From assembly GCA_021781255.1 (NCBI GenBank), contig JAJXXG010000425.1, positions 1 to 13,768 of the forward strand: a stretch of 13,768 nt of DNA. Direction: 5' to 3'. This DNA is from Acidobacteriota bacterium (GTDB lineage Bacteria; Acidobacteriota; Terriglobia; Terriglobales; Acidobacteriaceae). Within the stretch, counting starts at the first letter, position 1. Each line of letters starts with the position of its first letter. Below the pieces are notes generated by a model. It was not told the origin of the DNA and did no database searches. It saw only the letters and a program-made list of their open reading frames with translations. Position numbers and translations under genes: made by a program. This document shows positions 1-7,228 of this stretch, piece after piece.

Positions 1-90
1 GGCGCGGAGCTGGAAGAGACACGCGCCATCGTTCTTGAGGCGTTGCGCAATCGGCCCGCGGTGCGCAGCACGGCGTTGTCAAATAGATAA
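1..90 (+). CDS. C-terminal end of an unidentified gene (5' end outside the window)
   Basis: Reading from base 1 gives 29 open codons, ending GAELEETRAIVLEALRNR and then PAVRSTALSNR before a TAA at 88-90. The peptide looks like the charged, helical end of a normal soluble protein, but it is too short to assign to a family and I do not recognise it. Its stop codon overlaps the AAGGAG ribosome binding site of the next gene, which starts 13 bases later. That arrangement is typical of two genes in one transcript. The call rests on the open frame and this spacing, not on homology. Confidence 0.5.
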   Translation, partial: GAELEETRAIVLEALRNRPAVRSTALSNR

Positions 91-94
91 GGAG
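89..94 (+). promoter_or_regulatory. Ribosome binding site that fixes the DUF885 start
   Basis: AAGGAG lies 9 bases before the ATG at 104 and overlaps the TAA stop of the upstream frame. It supports 104 over the in-frame TTG at 35, which would add 23 arginine- and cysteine-rich residues ahead of the signal peptide. Confidence 0.75.
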
Positions 95-103
95 CTTCAG
101 CGC

Positions 104-1918
104 ATGTCCACTGACCATCGAGTCTTCCCGGTATGGATGCTCTCGCTCGCCCTGCTGCCCGTCGCCGCCGCACAGCCTGCTGCGTCCACGCCCGACGCAT
201 CGCATTCCACCGCGACCGCGCCGCTGGCCGCGCGCCAGGCGCAGTTGCGCACAGCCATCGAGCAGGAATGGCAATACCGGCTGAAGACGCATCCTGAGCT
301 GGCCACTGCAATCGGCGACCCGCGCTATAACGACCGCCTCGATGACCGCTCCGCTGCCGCGGAGGAACAGGACGCACAGCACGCGCGCGAACAGATTCGC
401 ATCTTTGAAGCAATCGACACGCAGGGCTTCCCGGAACATGAAGCGCTGAACAGGACGCTGATGCTCCGTGAATTGCGCGACAGCGTGGAGGGTGCGCAAT
501 TCAGGCCATGGGAGATGCCAGTGGATCAAATGAACGGCGATCACCTTGAACTAGCCGCGCTTGCCTCGCAGATGCCGTTCCGCACCGTGAAGGATTACGA
601 GAATTTCCTCGCGCGCCTGCACGCCATTCCGCACGCTCTGGATCAAGTCGCGGCCAACATGCGCCTGGGCCTGCGCGACCGCCTGATGCCGCCGAAGTAC
701 CTGCTCGAAAAAGTGGCTTCGCAGGCGGAGGACATTGGAACCAGGCCGCTCGCCGCAAGCCCCTTCACCGCACCGCTAAGAAAATTCCCCTCCGCAATAT
801 CCGCGCCGGATCAGCATCGGCTCACCCGCGCCATCGAGGCTGCGGTGCGGGACGAAGTGGAACCGGCCTACGCGAAATTCGCCGCCTTCGTTCGCAACGA
901 TTACGCTCCGCACGGGCGAACAGAGTATGGCGTCTGGGCGCTGCCGAATGGCGCCGCCCGATATCGCTTCGCCGTTCGCCACATGACCACCACTGACCTG
1001 ACCCCCGGCCAGATTCACGCCATGGGCCTCAAGCAGGTGGCTGAAATTGATGCCCAGATGCTCAAGCTCGCGCAGTCGCTGGGATACCACGACCTGAAGA
1101 GTTTCAATGAGCACATCCGCAACGACAAGGATCTCTACGGCAAATCGAGCCAGCAGGTATTCGATTTCTACCAGCACTACACCGATCAGATGTATACGAA
1201 GCTGCCGCAGCTCTTCGGCCATTTGCCCAAAGCGCGCCTTGAGGTTGTGCCCATGGAGGCCTACCGCGCTCCGGATGCCGTGCCGGCGGACTACTCGCCC
1301 GGTGCAGGCAATGGCAGTCGCCCCGGACGCATCAACGTCAACGAGTACGACCCGACCCATCGCCTGCTGCTCAACGTGGAGGCCATCGCATATCACGAAG
1401 GCATCCCCGGCCATCACCTGCAGTTCTCCATCGCGCAGGAGCTGACCGGTCTTCCCGCCTTCCGCCGCTTCTCGGAATACAACGCCTACTCCGAAGGATG
1501 GGCTTTCTATGCGGAGCGGCTGGGCAAGGAGGCCGGCTTCTATCAGGACCCATACAGTGAATACGGGCGGCTGGAGAACGAGATGTGGCGCTCGGTCCGC
1601 CTCGTCGTCGATACCGGAGTGCATGACCAGCACTGGTCCCGCCAGCAGATGATCGACTTCTTCCACCAGCACACCGCGATGGACGACAAGAACATCGAGA
1701 CGGAGGTGGACCGCTACATCGCGTGGCCCGGCCAGGCGCTGGCCTACAAGCTCGGACAGATGAAGATTCTCGAACTGCGCGAGCGGGCGAAGCAGGCGCT
1801 CGGGAGCCGCTTCAACCTGCGCGCCTTTCACGACGCCGTTCTCGACGAAGGCCCGCTTCCGCTGGACATCCTCGACACGAGAATCAACGCGTGGATTGCG
1901 CAGCGGCAGGCAGAGTGA
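104..1918 (+). CDS. Secreted DUF885 family zinc metallopeptidase
   Basis: This is a 604-residue protein with an N-terminal secretion signal (residues about 1-24, with hydrophobic core VWMLSLALLPVAAA). It is probably exported to the periplasm or cell surface. The mature part is the DUF885 fold, an alpha-helical gluzincin-like domain. The signature HEGIPGHH lies at residues 431-438, with His431 and a downstream His as likely zinc ligands and Glu432 as likely catalytic base. EGWAFYAE follows at 464-471, with Glu464 as the probable third ligand. Length and motif order match intact family members. The family is regarded as peptidases, mostly of unknown substrate, so a specific peptide target cannot be named. 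It may share a transcript with the gene ending at 90. A 199-base gap separates it from the transporter operon downstream, so it is probably not part of that operon. Confidence 0.88.
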   Translation: MSTDHRVFPVWMLSLALLPVAAAQPAASTPDASHSTATAPLAARQAQLRTAIEQEWQYRLKTHPELATAIGDPRYNDRLDDRSAAAEEQDAQHAREQIRIFEAIDTQGFPEHEALNRTLMLRELRDSVEGAQFRPWEMPVDQMNGDHLELAALASQMPFRTVKDYENFLARLHAIPHALDQVAANMRLGLRDRLMPPKYLLEKVASQAEDIGTRPLAASPFTAPLRKFPSAISAPDQHRLTRAIEAAVRDEVEPAYAKFAAFVRNDYAPHGRTEYGVWALPNGAARYRFAVRHMTTTDLTPGQIHAMGLKQVAEIDAQMLKLAQSLGYHDLKSFNEHIRNDKDLYGKSSQQVFDFYQHYTDQMYTKLPQLFGHLPKARLEVVPMEAYRAPDAVPADYSPGAGNGSRPGRINVNEYDPTHRLLLNVEAIAYHEGIPGHHLQFSIAQELTGLPAFRRFSEYNAYSEGWAFYAERLGKEAGFYQDPYSEYGRLENEMWRSVRLVVDTGVHDQHWSRQQMIDFFHQHTAMDDKNIETEVDRYIAWPGQALAYKLGQMKILELRERAKQALGSRFNLRAFHDAVLDEGPLPLDILDTRINAWIAQRQAE

Positions 1919-1993
1919 CAAAGCAAAATTGCCGTCAGGCCAGGAAATGAATCAGCGAGCCTAGCCGGGCGTGCTGGACGAATGTGGACAGCG

Positions 1994-2030
1994 CAATTCA
2001 CAATTGACCTGCGCAGAATGTTTGTATGCC
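1994..2030 (+). promoter_or_regulatory. Candidate promoter with overlapping inverted repeat ahead of the sugar-acid operon
   Basis: In the 199-base gap between the peptidase and transporter genes, CAATT-CAC-AATTG forms a perfect inverted repeat at 1994-2006. It overlaps a -35-like TTGACC at 2004-2009. A weak -10-like TATGCC at 2025-2030 follows at a short 15-base spacing. An operator overlapping the -35 box would suit an inducible catabolic operon. No regulator gene is in the window to pair with it, and the -10 is poor. Confidence 0.25.
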
Positions 2031-2117
2031 GTGGGTGCGGGCTTGTTGGCGGCTGGCTTGGCAAGGCCGCGCCAATCGGTTTCGCGGTTGCAAATTGAGC
2101 GGCAGGGAGCGACCGCG

Positions 2118-3407
2118 ATGGATGCCATGGCCGGCACGGACACGATGGAAGCACCCCTCAGCGGGCACCCGCTCCGCTGGCGCTATGTTGCGCTGGTCAC
2201 GGCCGCCATTGCCATCAGCTACTTCGACCGGCAAACGCTTTCTGTGGCCATTGCCGCAATCCAGCGCACCATCCCCATCTCGAATGAGCAGTTCTCCTAT
2301 CTTCAAACGGCTTTTCTACTTTCCTATGCGGCCCTGTATGCAATTGGCGGCCGCATGCTGGACAAGCTCGGCACGCGCCGCGGCTTTCTGCTCATCATGC
2401 TCTGGTGGTCGCTGGCATGCATGATGCACGGCTTTGCATTCAATTTTGCGTGGCTGCTGGCGATGCGCTTCCTGCTCGGCATGGGCGAGGGCGGCGCATT
2501 TCCCGCTGCCGCGCGCGTGGTGTCGGAGTGGCTCCCGGCGCAGGAGCGCGCCACCGCCATGGGCTTCATCAACGCGGGAACGTCCGTGGGCTCCCTGCTG
2601 GCTCCGCCGCTCATCGGCCTCGTGCTGATCTATAGCGGGTGGCGCGCGGTCTTCTTTTCAGCCGGATCCATCGGGCTGCTGTGGGTGCTGTGGTGGGCGT
2701 TCGCTTATCGCGGCGGCATGCCGGTCCTCTCGTCCAACACGCTCGATGCGCGCCTCCTGGCGCAGCGTTTGACGTTTCGCGAGATCGTAGGACTGCGCAG
2801 CGTGCAGGCGCTGGTGTTCGCAAAATTCATGAGCGACTCGGCGTGGTACTTCATGCTGTTCTGGCTGCCCAAGTATCTCTATGACGCGCGCGGCTTCGAC
2901 ATCAAACACGTCGGCTACTACGCGTGGATACCGTATGCCGCATCGGGCATCGGCAGCTTTCTAGGCGGATGGTCCTCCAGCCGCCTGCTGCGCCGCGGCC
3001 GCTCGCTCGACCTCTCGCGCAAGCTGGTGCTGGGCATCAGCGCCGCCATGATGCCCGCCGTGATGTTGGTCCCTCTCGTGCCGGTATCGTATGCGCTGAT
3101 GTTGTTCAGCATTGCATTCTTTGCCCAGCAATCGTGGTCTGGCCTCATCATGACCATACCCGCGGATGTCTTTCCTCTATCGGCGGTCGGCACCGTCTCA
3201 GGACTCATCGGCTTTGGCGGCTCCATCGGCGGCGCAATCTTCGGCCTGATCGCCGGAGCGCTTCTGGGCCACGGCTTCAGCTATGGCGTGCTCTTCATTG
3301 CCATTGGCACGTTTCATCTTATCGGCTTCCTTGCCCTCGTCCTGTTCATGGGCAGGATTCAACCACTGCAATCGAATGACCTACGGGAGATTGAGAGTCA
3401 CGCATGA
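2118..3407 (+). CDS. MFS transporter, anion:cation symporter type (hexuronate/sugar-acid-like)
   Basis: This is a 429-residue inner-membrane protein with about 12 hydrophobic segments. Family marks are YFDRQTLSVA in the first helix region (35-44) and the MFS motif A, GGRMLDKLGTRRGF, between helices 2 and 3 (77-90). GMGEGGAFPA (121-130) and EWLP..ER..AMGF (137-150) are typical of the anion:cation symporter group, which includes ExuT, GudP and related carriers of hexuronates and aldarates. The likely role is proton-coupled uptake of the acid degraded by the next genes; the substrate is inferred from neighbours. The ATG at 2118 is preferred because AGGGAG lies 8 bases upstream. The frame stays open to 1971 but that extension looks non-coding. 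The stop overlaps the dehydratase start (ATGA, 3404-3407), implying translational coupling. Confidence 0.85.
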   Translation: MDAMAGTDTMEAPLSGHPLRWRYVALVTAAIAISYFDRQTLSVAIAAIQRTIPISNEQFSYLQTAFLLSYAALYAIGGRMLDKLGTRRGFLLIMLWWSLACMMHGFAFNFAWLLAMRFLLGMGEGGAFPAAARVVSEWLPAQERATAMGFINAGTSVGSLLAPPLIGLVLIYSGWRAVFFSAGSIGLLWVLWWAFAYRGGMPVLSSNTLDARLLAQRLTFREIVGLRSVQALVFAKFMSDSAWYFMLFWLPKYLYDARGFDIKHVGYYAWIPYAASGIGSFLGGWSSSRLLRRGRSLDLSRKLVLGISAAMMPAVMLVPLVPVSYALMLFSIAFFAQQSWSGLIMTIPADVFPLSAVGTVSGLIGFGGSIGGAIFGLIAGALLGHGFSYGVLFIAIGTFHLIGFLALVLFMGRIQPLQSNDLREIESHA

Positions 3408-4576
3408 AGATCACTGAAGTGCGCACGCGCGTTGTTCAATGGGAAGGCAAGACCGTGCCGCTGCCTCCTCACTTCTGCACCAACCCCATGGACCTGGTCG
3501 CCTTCCGCGAGGCATCTATGGGCAACTTCGCCTTTCACGGCTGGGTGCTGGTGGAGATATTTACCGACAGCGGCGAGGTTGGCCTGGGCAACGCGGCTCT
3601 TGCGCCCATTGTCACCAAGACGCTCATCGATACGTATCTGAAGCCGCTGCTGATCGGCGCAGACTCGTGGGATATTGAGTTTCTCTGGCAGCAGATGTAC
3701 CGGCGCACCATGGCCTTTGGCCGCAAGGGAGTGGCCATGACCGCCATCTCCGCGGTGGACATCGCTTTGTGGGATCTGCTCGGCAAAAGCGCGAAGCAGC
3801 CGGTCTTCCGCCTGCTCGGGGGAAGAACAAAAGAGAAGATTCCCGTCTACGCCAGCCGGTTGTATGCCATGCCCATCCCTGAGCTGCGCGCGGAAGCCGA
3901 GCGCTACAAAGCCGAAGGCTACAAGGCCATGAAGCTGCGTTTCGGCTGGGGGCCCATCGATGGCGCCGCGGGCATGCAGAAGAATGTCGAGCTGGTGCGC
4001 GCGGTGCGTGAGGTGATTGGCGACGGCATCGACCTGATGGCCGACGCCTACATGGGATGGACGCTTGACTACGCAAAGCGCATGCTGCCGCTGCTCGAGC
4101 CCTTCCATCTCCGCTGGCTCGAAGAGCCGGTGATTCCAGACGACACGCGCGGCTACAGAGAATTGAAGAGCCACGGGCGCATCCCCATCGCGGGCGGCGA
4201 GCATGAGTTCACAATTTTTGGATTCCGCGAACTGCTCGAAAACAACGCGCTCGACTATATTCAATTCGACACCAATCGCGTGGGCGGCATCAGCCAGGCG
4301 CGAAAAATCTCAGCGCTTGCCGAATCCTTTCAGGTGCCCGTGGTGCCGCATGCCGGGCAAATGCATAACTACCACGTGGTGATGGCAAGCCTCAACTCGC
4401 CGATTGCGGAGTTCTTTCCCAGGGTGGATGTCGAGGTGGGCAACGAGCTTTTCTGGTACATCTTCGACGGCGAGCCGGTGCCAACAGATGGCTACATCGA
4501 CCTCGACGATGCGCTGCCCGGCCTCGGCCTGACGGTCAATGAAGAATCGCTGAAACGCTTCAAGGTGATCGAATAG
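3404..4576 (+). CDS. Enolase-superfamily acid-sugar dehydratase (L-rhamnonate dehydratase-like)
   Basis: This is a 390-residue cytoplasmic enzyme with the mandelate racemase/muconate lactonizing enzyme architecture: an N-terminal capping domain (about 1-125) and a beta/alpha barrel. Likely magnesium ligands are Asp214 (LMADAYMGW), Glu240 (WLEEPV) and Glu266 (GGEHE). His267 follows the last ligand. His316 (VVPHAG) with Asp289 forms the probable acid/base dyad, and Lys177 lies in YKAMKLRFGWGP. The stretch GWGPIDGAAG...VREVIGDG, the GEH triplet and VVPH resemble remembered E. coli RhmD, so dehydration of an aldonate to its 2-keto-3-deoxy form is likely. L-rhamnonate, L-lyxonate, L-mannonate or another related acid is possible, and glucarate or galactarate is not excluded. 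The gene overlaps the transporter gene by four bases and is followed by the AraD1-like gene. Confidence 0.82.
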   Translation: MKITEVRTRVVQWEGKTVPLPPHFCTNPMDLVAFREASMGNFAFHGWVLVEIFTDSGEVGLGNAALAPIVTKTLIDTYLKPLLIGADSWDIEFLWQQMYRRTMAFGRKGVAMTAISAVDIALWDLLGKSAKQPVFRLLGGRTKEKIPVYASRLYAMPIPELRAEAERYKAEGYKAMKLRFGWGPIDGAAGMQKNVELVRAVREVIGDGIDLMADAYMGWTLDYAKRMLPLLEPFHLRWLEEPVIPDDTRGYRELKSHGRIPIAGGEHEFTIFGFRELLENNALDYIQFDTNRVGGISQARKISALAESFQVPVVPHAGQMHNYHVVMASLNSPIAEFFPRVDVEVGNELFWYIFDGEPVPTDGYIDLDDALPGLGLTVNEESLKRFKVIE

Positions 4577-4580
4577 GAGG
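4575..4580 (+). promoter_or_regulatory. Strong ribosome binding site for a TTG start
   Basis: A full AGGAGG, overlapping the TAG stop of the dehydratase gene, lies 8 bases before the TTG at 4589. No ATG or GTG exists in that frame nearby, and the conserved N-terminus (SLVQIADG) begins right after it. This makes the TTG start convincing. Confidence 0.8.
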
Positions 4581-4588
4581 AAGCAGAA

Positions 4589-5605
4589 TTGGTAAGTCTG
4601 GTACAGATTGCTGACGGCTCCCGGCGGCGAGTCGCGCTTGTGGCAGAGCCGCATCTGCTCTGCCTCACCGGGGTCGAGTCGGTGTACGAACTGGCCTCGG
4701 CCTGCATGCGCGAAGGCGTCTCGCTGTCCAGGCGCGCTCAAGAGATTGCGACCGGCGAGCAGCTTTCCTACGACGATGTCTACTCAGGGAAGAGCGCGTG
4801 GCGCCTGCTTCCGCCGATCGATGTTCCGGGCATGCCGGAGCGCGTGCTCGTCTCCGGAACCGGGCTCACGCATCTGGGCAGCGCGAAGGACAGGCAGGCC
4901 ATGCATGTGCAGGCGGCGACTGACGCAACCACACCTGTGACAGACAGTATGCGTATGTTTGAATTGGGCATTGCCGGCGGACGACCGAAGGAAGGCGAGA
5001 TCGGCATTGCGCCTGAATGGTTCTACAAGGGGAACGGCGGCATGCTGCAAGCGCCGTTCGCACCGCTCACAACGCCGGCCCACGCTGAAGACGGCGGCGA
5101 AGAGGCAGAAATCGCCGGTGTCTATCTCATTGCAAACGACGGCACGCCGCATCGCATCGGCATGTGCGCGGGTAACGAATTCTCTGATCACATCTTCGAG
5201 CGGCGCAATTATCTCAACCTCGCGGGCTCCAAGCTGCGCCAATGCAGCATCGGCCCGGAACTGGTTGTCGGCGCGGAGTTCAACGACGTCCAGGGCGAAG
5301 TCAGCATCGAGCGCGGTGGCGCTCTGCTGTGGCAAAAAGCGATCGAGACGGGCGAAGAAAACATGGCCCACAGCCTGGCCAACCTTGAGCACCATCACTT
5401 CAAGTTCACAGGCCATCGCGCTCCCGGCAGTGTGCATGTGCATTTTTACGGAGCCCACTCGCTCAGCTTCGGCGAGGGCATCGAACTGGAAGACGGCGAC
5501 TGGATGCAGGTGCGCTTCGATGGATACGGCCGCGCGCTGCGCAATCTCGTTCGCATGGAAGACAAGCAGTTGAACCGGCTGATCCGCGTGCAGCCGTTCG
5601 CTTGA
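4589..5605 (+). CDS. AraD1/GguC-type protein, fumarylacetoacetate hydrolase fold
   Basis: This is a 338-residue soluble enzyme of the AraD1/GguC group, a branch of the fumarylacetoacetate hydrolase (FAH) superfamily found beside sugar and sugar-acid genes. An N-terminal domain (about 1-80) precedes the FAH-like core. SGTGLTHLGSAKDR (89-102) marks the entrance to the active site. Glu172 and Glu174 in EEAEI, with Asp200 in GNEFSDH, are the expected divalent-metal ligands. LEHHHFKFTG (267-276) and VHVHFYG (282-288) are further conserved-looking patches. FAH-fold enzymes cleave or dehydrate 2-keto-3-deoxy or 2,4-diketo acids, so this protein probably acts on the product of the upstream dehydratase. 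Which reaction it performs is inferred from context only. It starts with TTG behind a perfect Shine-Dalgarno sequence, 12 bases after the dehydratase stop. Confidence 0.82.
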   Translation: MVSLVQIADGSRRRVALVAEPHLLCLTGVESVYELASACMREGVSLSRRAQEIATGEQLSYDDVYSGKSAWRLLPPIDVPGMPERVLVSGTGLTHLGSAKDRQAMHVQAATDATTPVTDSMRMFELGIAGGRPKEGEIGIAPEWFYKGNGGMLQAPFAPLTTPAHAEDGGEEAEIAGVYLIANDGTPHRIGMCAGNEFSDHIFERRNYLNLAGSKLRQCSIGPELVVGAEFNDVQGEVSIERGGALLWQKAIETGEENMAHSLANLEHHHFKFTGHRAPGSVHVHFYGAHSLSFGEGIELEDGDWMQVRFDGYGRALRNLVRMEDKQLNRLIRVQPFA

Positions 5606-5638
5606 ACATAAATCCCTTCGACCAAAATGGAGAGAAAA

Positions 5639-6514
5639 ATGACGCAGCGAGTCGCAATTCTGGGGCTGGGCACCATGGGCATGGGCATGGCCAAAAACCT
5701 GCTCAAAGCCGGCTTCTCTGTCGCCGCCTACAACCGGACATCTGCAAAGGCCGCGCCGCTCGCCGCCGCGGGCGCGCAGATCGCAAACACTCCGGCCCAA
5801 GCGGCAGGCAATGCGGACGTAGTCATCAGCATGCTGTCGGATGACAATGCCTCGCGTAGCGCGTGGACCGGAGAGCAGGGCGCACTTGCGGGCGCAAAGC
5901 CGGGCGCCGTGCTGGTGGAGTCGAGCACGGTGACGCCCGCGTGGATTGCCGAGCTTGCGAGCCTGGCCGCGGCGCGCAACCTGAGCCTCCTCGACGCCCC
6001 CGTGACCGGAAGCCGCATGCAGGCAGAGGCAGGCCAGCTCAACTTTCTTGTTGGCGGAGAAGCCGCCGTCCTGGAGCGCGCTCGCCCGGCGCTTGCCGCC
6101 ATGAGCAAGGAGATTGTGCATCTTGGCCCCCTGGGCAGCGGAGCGCGCATGAAGCTGATCAACAACTTCCTCTGCGGCGTTCAGGTTGCGTCCCTGGCTG
6201 AAGGCCTGGCGTGGATTGAGCGCAGCGGCCTTGATCGCGAACAGGCTCTGAAGGTTCTATGCAATGGCGCGCCGGGCAGTCCGCTGCTCAACGCACTCTC
6301 CGCCCGCATGTCAGCGGCTTCCTACGACGTGAACTTCCTGCTTTCGCTCATGCGAAAAGATCTGAGCTATGCGGGCGCGGATGCGGCAACGCTGGGCGTT
6401 GAGCTGCTCACGGCAAAGACCGCGGAAGCGCGCTTTCTGCAAGCCATTGCCGCCGGCTACGGCGAAAAGGATATGTCCGCCGTCATCGAGCCGCTGCGCG
6501 CTCACCAGCGTTAG
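5639..6514 (+). CDS. NAD(P)-dependent beta-hydroxyacid dehydrogenase (3-hydroxyisobutyrate dehydrogenase family)
   Basis: This is a 291-residue cytoplasmic oxidoreductase. The N-terminal Rossmann domain opens with VAILGLGTMGMGMAKNLLKAG (5-25). NRT at 32-34 places an arginine where NADP-preferring members have one. DAPVTGSRMQAEAGQLNFLVGG (119-140) is the substrate-binding signature. Lys172 in GARMKLINN (168-176) is the expected catalytic lysine with Asn176, and Lys240 in RKDLS is the second conserved lysine. GYGEKDMSAVIE closes the helical C-terminal domain. Relatives include 3-hydroxyisobutyrate dehydrogenase, tartronate semialdehyde reductase and glyoxylate/succinic semialdehyde reductases; the substrate is not readable here. 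ATG 5639 has GGAG six bases upstream. The in-frame ATG at 5627 has no such site and would add four residues. It is last in the operon, 33 bases after the AraD1-like gene. Confidence 0.85.
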   Translation: MTQRVAILGLGTMGMGMAKNLLKAGFSVAAYNRTSAKAAPLAAAGAQIANTPAQAAGNADVVISMLSDDNASRSAWTGEQGALAGAKPGAVLVESSTVTPAWIAELASLAAARNLSLLDAPVTGSRMQAEAGQLNFLVGGEAAVLERARPALAAMSKEIVHLGPLGSGARMKLINNFLCGVQVASLAEGLAWIERSGLDREQALKVLCNGAPGSPLLNALSARMSAASYDVNFLLSLMRKDLSYAGADAATLGVELLTAKTAEARFLQAIAAGYGEKDMSAVIEPLRAHQR

Positions 6515-6651
6515 CAACTGAGACACGACCTGCGCAGGGAGTGGTTGACGGCTCCAGCTTCCGCCATCTGCAAGGGGAATTCAGCCGCATCGCATGCTCG
6601 TGGAGCGACACAACACGCACGTCGCCGCGGTTTCTCAGTGCATTGCGATGG

Positions 6652-6671
6652 TGCTATGCTGCTGCCATAGC
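6652..6671 (+). promoter_or_regulatory. Candidate extended -10 promoter overlapped by an inverted repeat
   Basis: In the 251-base gap before the DUF4870 gene, TG-C-TATGCT (6652-6660) fits an extended -10 element, with a poor -35 (TTTCTC, 6631-6636) 18 bases upstream. The same bases form half of a perfect inverted repeat, GCTATG (6653-6658) and CATAGC (6666-6671) around a 7-base spacer. It could be an operator or a hairpin at the start of the transcript. The rest of the gap shows no gene and no clear terminator for the sugar-acid operon. Confidence 0.28.
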
Positions 6672-6765
6672 GTCCTACATTGGTTTCGCCTCTGCCTGGG
6701 CGAGCTTTGGCCCCGGCAAAGAGTTTTGAGGCGGTCCATCCGGCGTGCAAGTCCCAAGGAGGACC

Positions 6766-7137
6766 ATGAAATCCCAGAGTTCCTTCACCCAGAGCCGCGT
6801 TGGACTTACAGATAAGGCAGCAGGCGGATTGGCTTACATCAGCGCGATTCCCGCGGTTTACTTTCTGCTTGCCGAGCGCTATAACAAGAGGCCCTTTGTT
6901 CGGTTTCATTGCTGGCAGGCGATCTATCTGCTCATAGCAACCGTGCTCATAACCATCGTGCTCGGAGTCATTTCGAATGTGATTCCGGCGCTGCGATTTT
7001 TGAACTTTGACAACTTTCCCCTGGATTCACTGGTTCTGGTAATTCTCTGGATCATGGCGCTCATCAAGGCCTTCAACGGCGAGTGGTACGAGCTGCCGGT
7101 CATCGGCTCAATGGCTCAGCGCAAGGCTCGGCGATAA
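6766..7137 (+). CDS. DUF4870 domain small membrane protein
   Basis: This is a 123-residue inner-membrane protein with three hydrophobic segments at about 21-36, 52-73 and 88-103. The DUF4870 pattern is clear: LTDKAAGGLAYISAIPA (14-30), then RPFVRFHCWQAIYL (42-55) with the conserved F-x-R-F-H-x-x-Q-A, and near the end GEWYELPVIGSMAQRKARR. The family has no established function; it is a common short helical membrane protein in Acidobacteriota and other phyla. ATG 6766 is chosen because AAGGAGG sits just before it (6756-6762), although the 3-base gap is short. An in-frame GTG at 6745 would add seven residues and is the alternative. The gene appears to stand alone, converging on rnr. Confidence 0.82.
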   Translation: MKSQSSFTQSRVGLTDKAAGGLAYISAIPAVYFLLAERYNKRPFVRFHCWQAIYLLIATVLITIVLGVISNVIPALRFLNFDNFPLDSLVLVILWIMALIKAFNGEWYELPVIGSMAQRKARR

Positions 7138-7228
7138 ACTTTGCGCAAAGGCGCAGAGCTGAGCGTTCCCAGGATGCAACGATGAATCAATAAGGCGAAG
7201 CGCAGAACTGCGTCGTGAGAGGTCGTGC

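Noticed and set aside
35..103. Upstream TTG extension of the DUF885 gene
   Set aside because: It would put an Arg/Cys-rich segment before the signal peptide and overlap the preceding gene. AAGGAG places the start at 104.
776..1921. 381-codon - strand open frame opposite the DUF885 gene
   Set aside because: It mirrors the peptidase coding region including the zinc-motif area; no ribosome site or domain supports it.
1971..2117. 49-codon N-terminal extension of the MFS transporter
   Set aside because: It has no MFS features, and a good ribosome site precedes ATG 2118.
3398..4264. 288-codon - strand open frame opposite the dehydratase gene
   Set aside because: It is a shadow of the enolase-superfamily gene, and its composition lacks protein-like domains.
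4784..6121. 445-codon - strand open frame across the AraD1-like and dehydrogenase genes
   Set aside because: It crosses two well-supported + strand genes and their boundary, and its translation has no family features.
6515..6765. Possible small RNA, riboswitch or terminator in the gap after the sugar-acid operon
   Set aside because: No known riboswitch pattern, no stem with a T-run and no supported small gene were seen; only the candidate promoter and inverted repeat could be listed.
7139..7150. Perfect 12-base palindrome CTTTGCGCAAAG right after the DUF4870 stop
   Set aside because: It has no loop and no T-run, so it is not a convincing terminator. One short palindrome between converging genes can be chance. 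No clear terminator is visible in 7138-7228.
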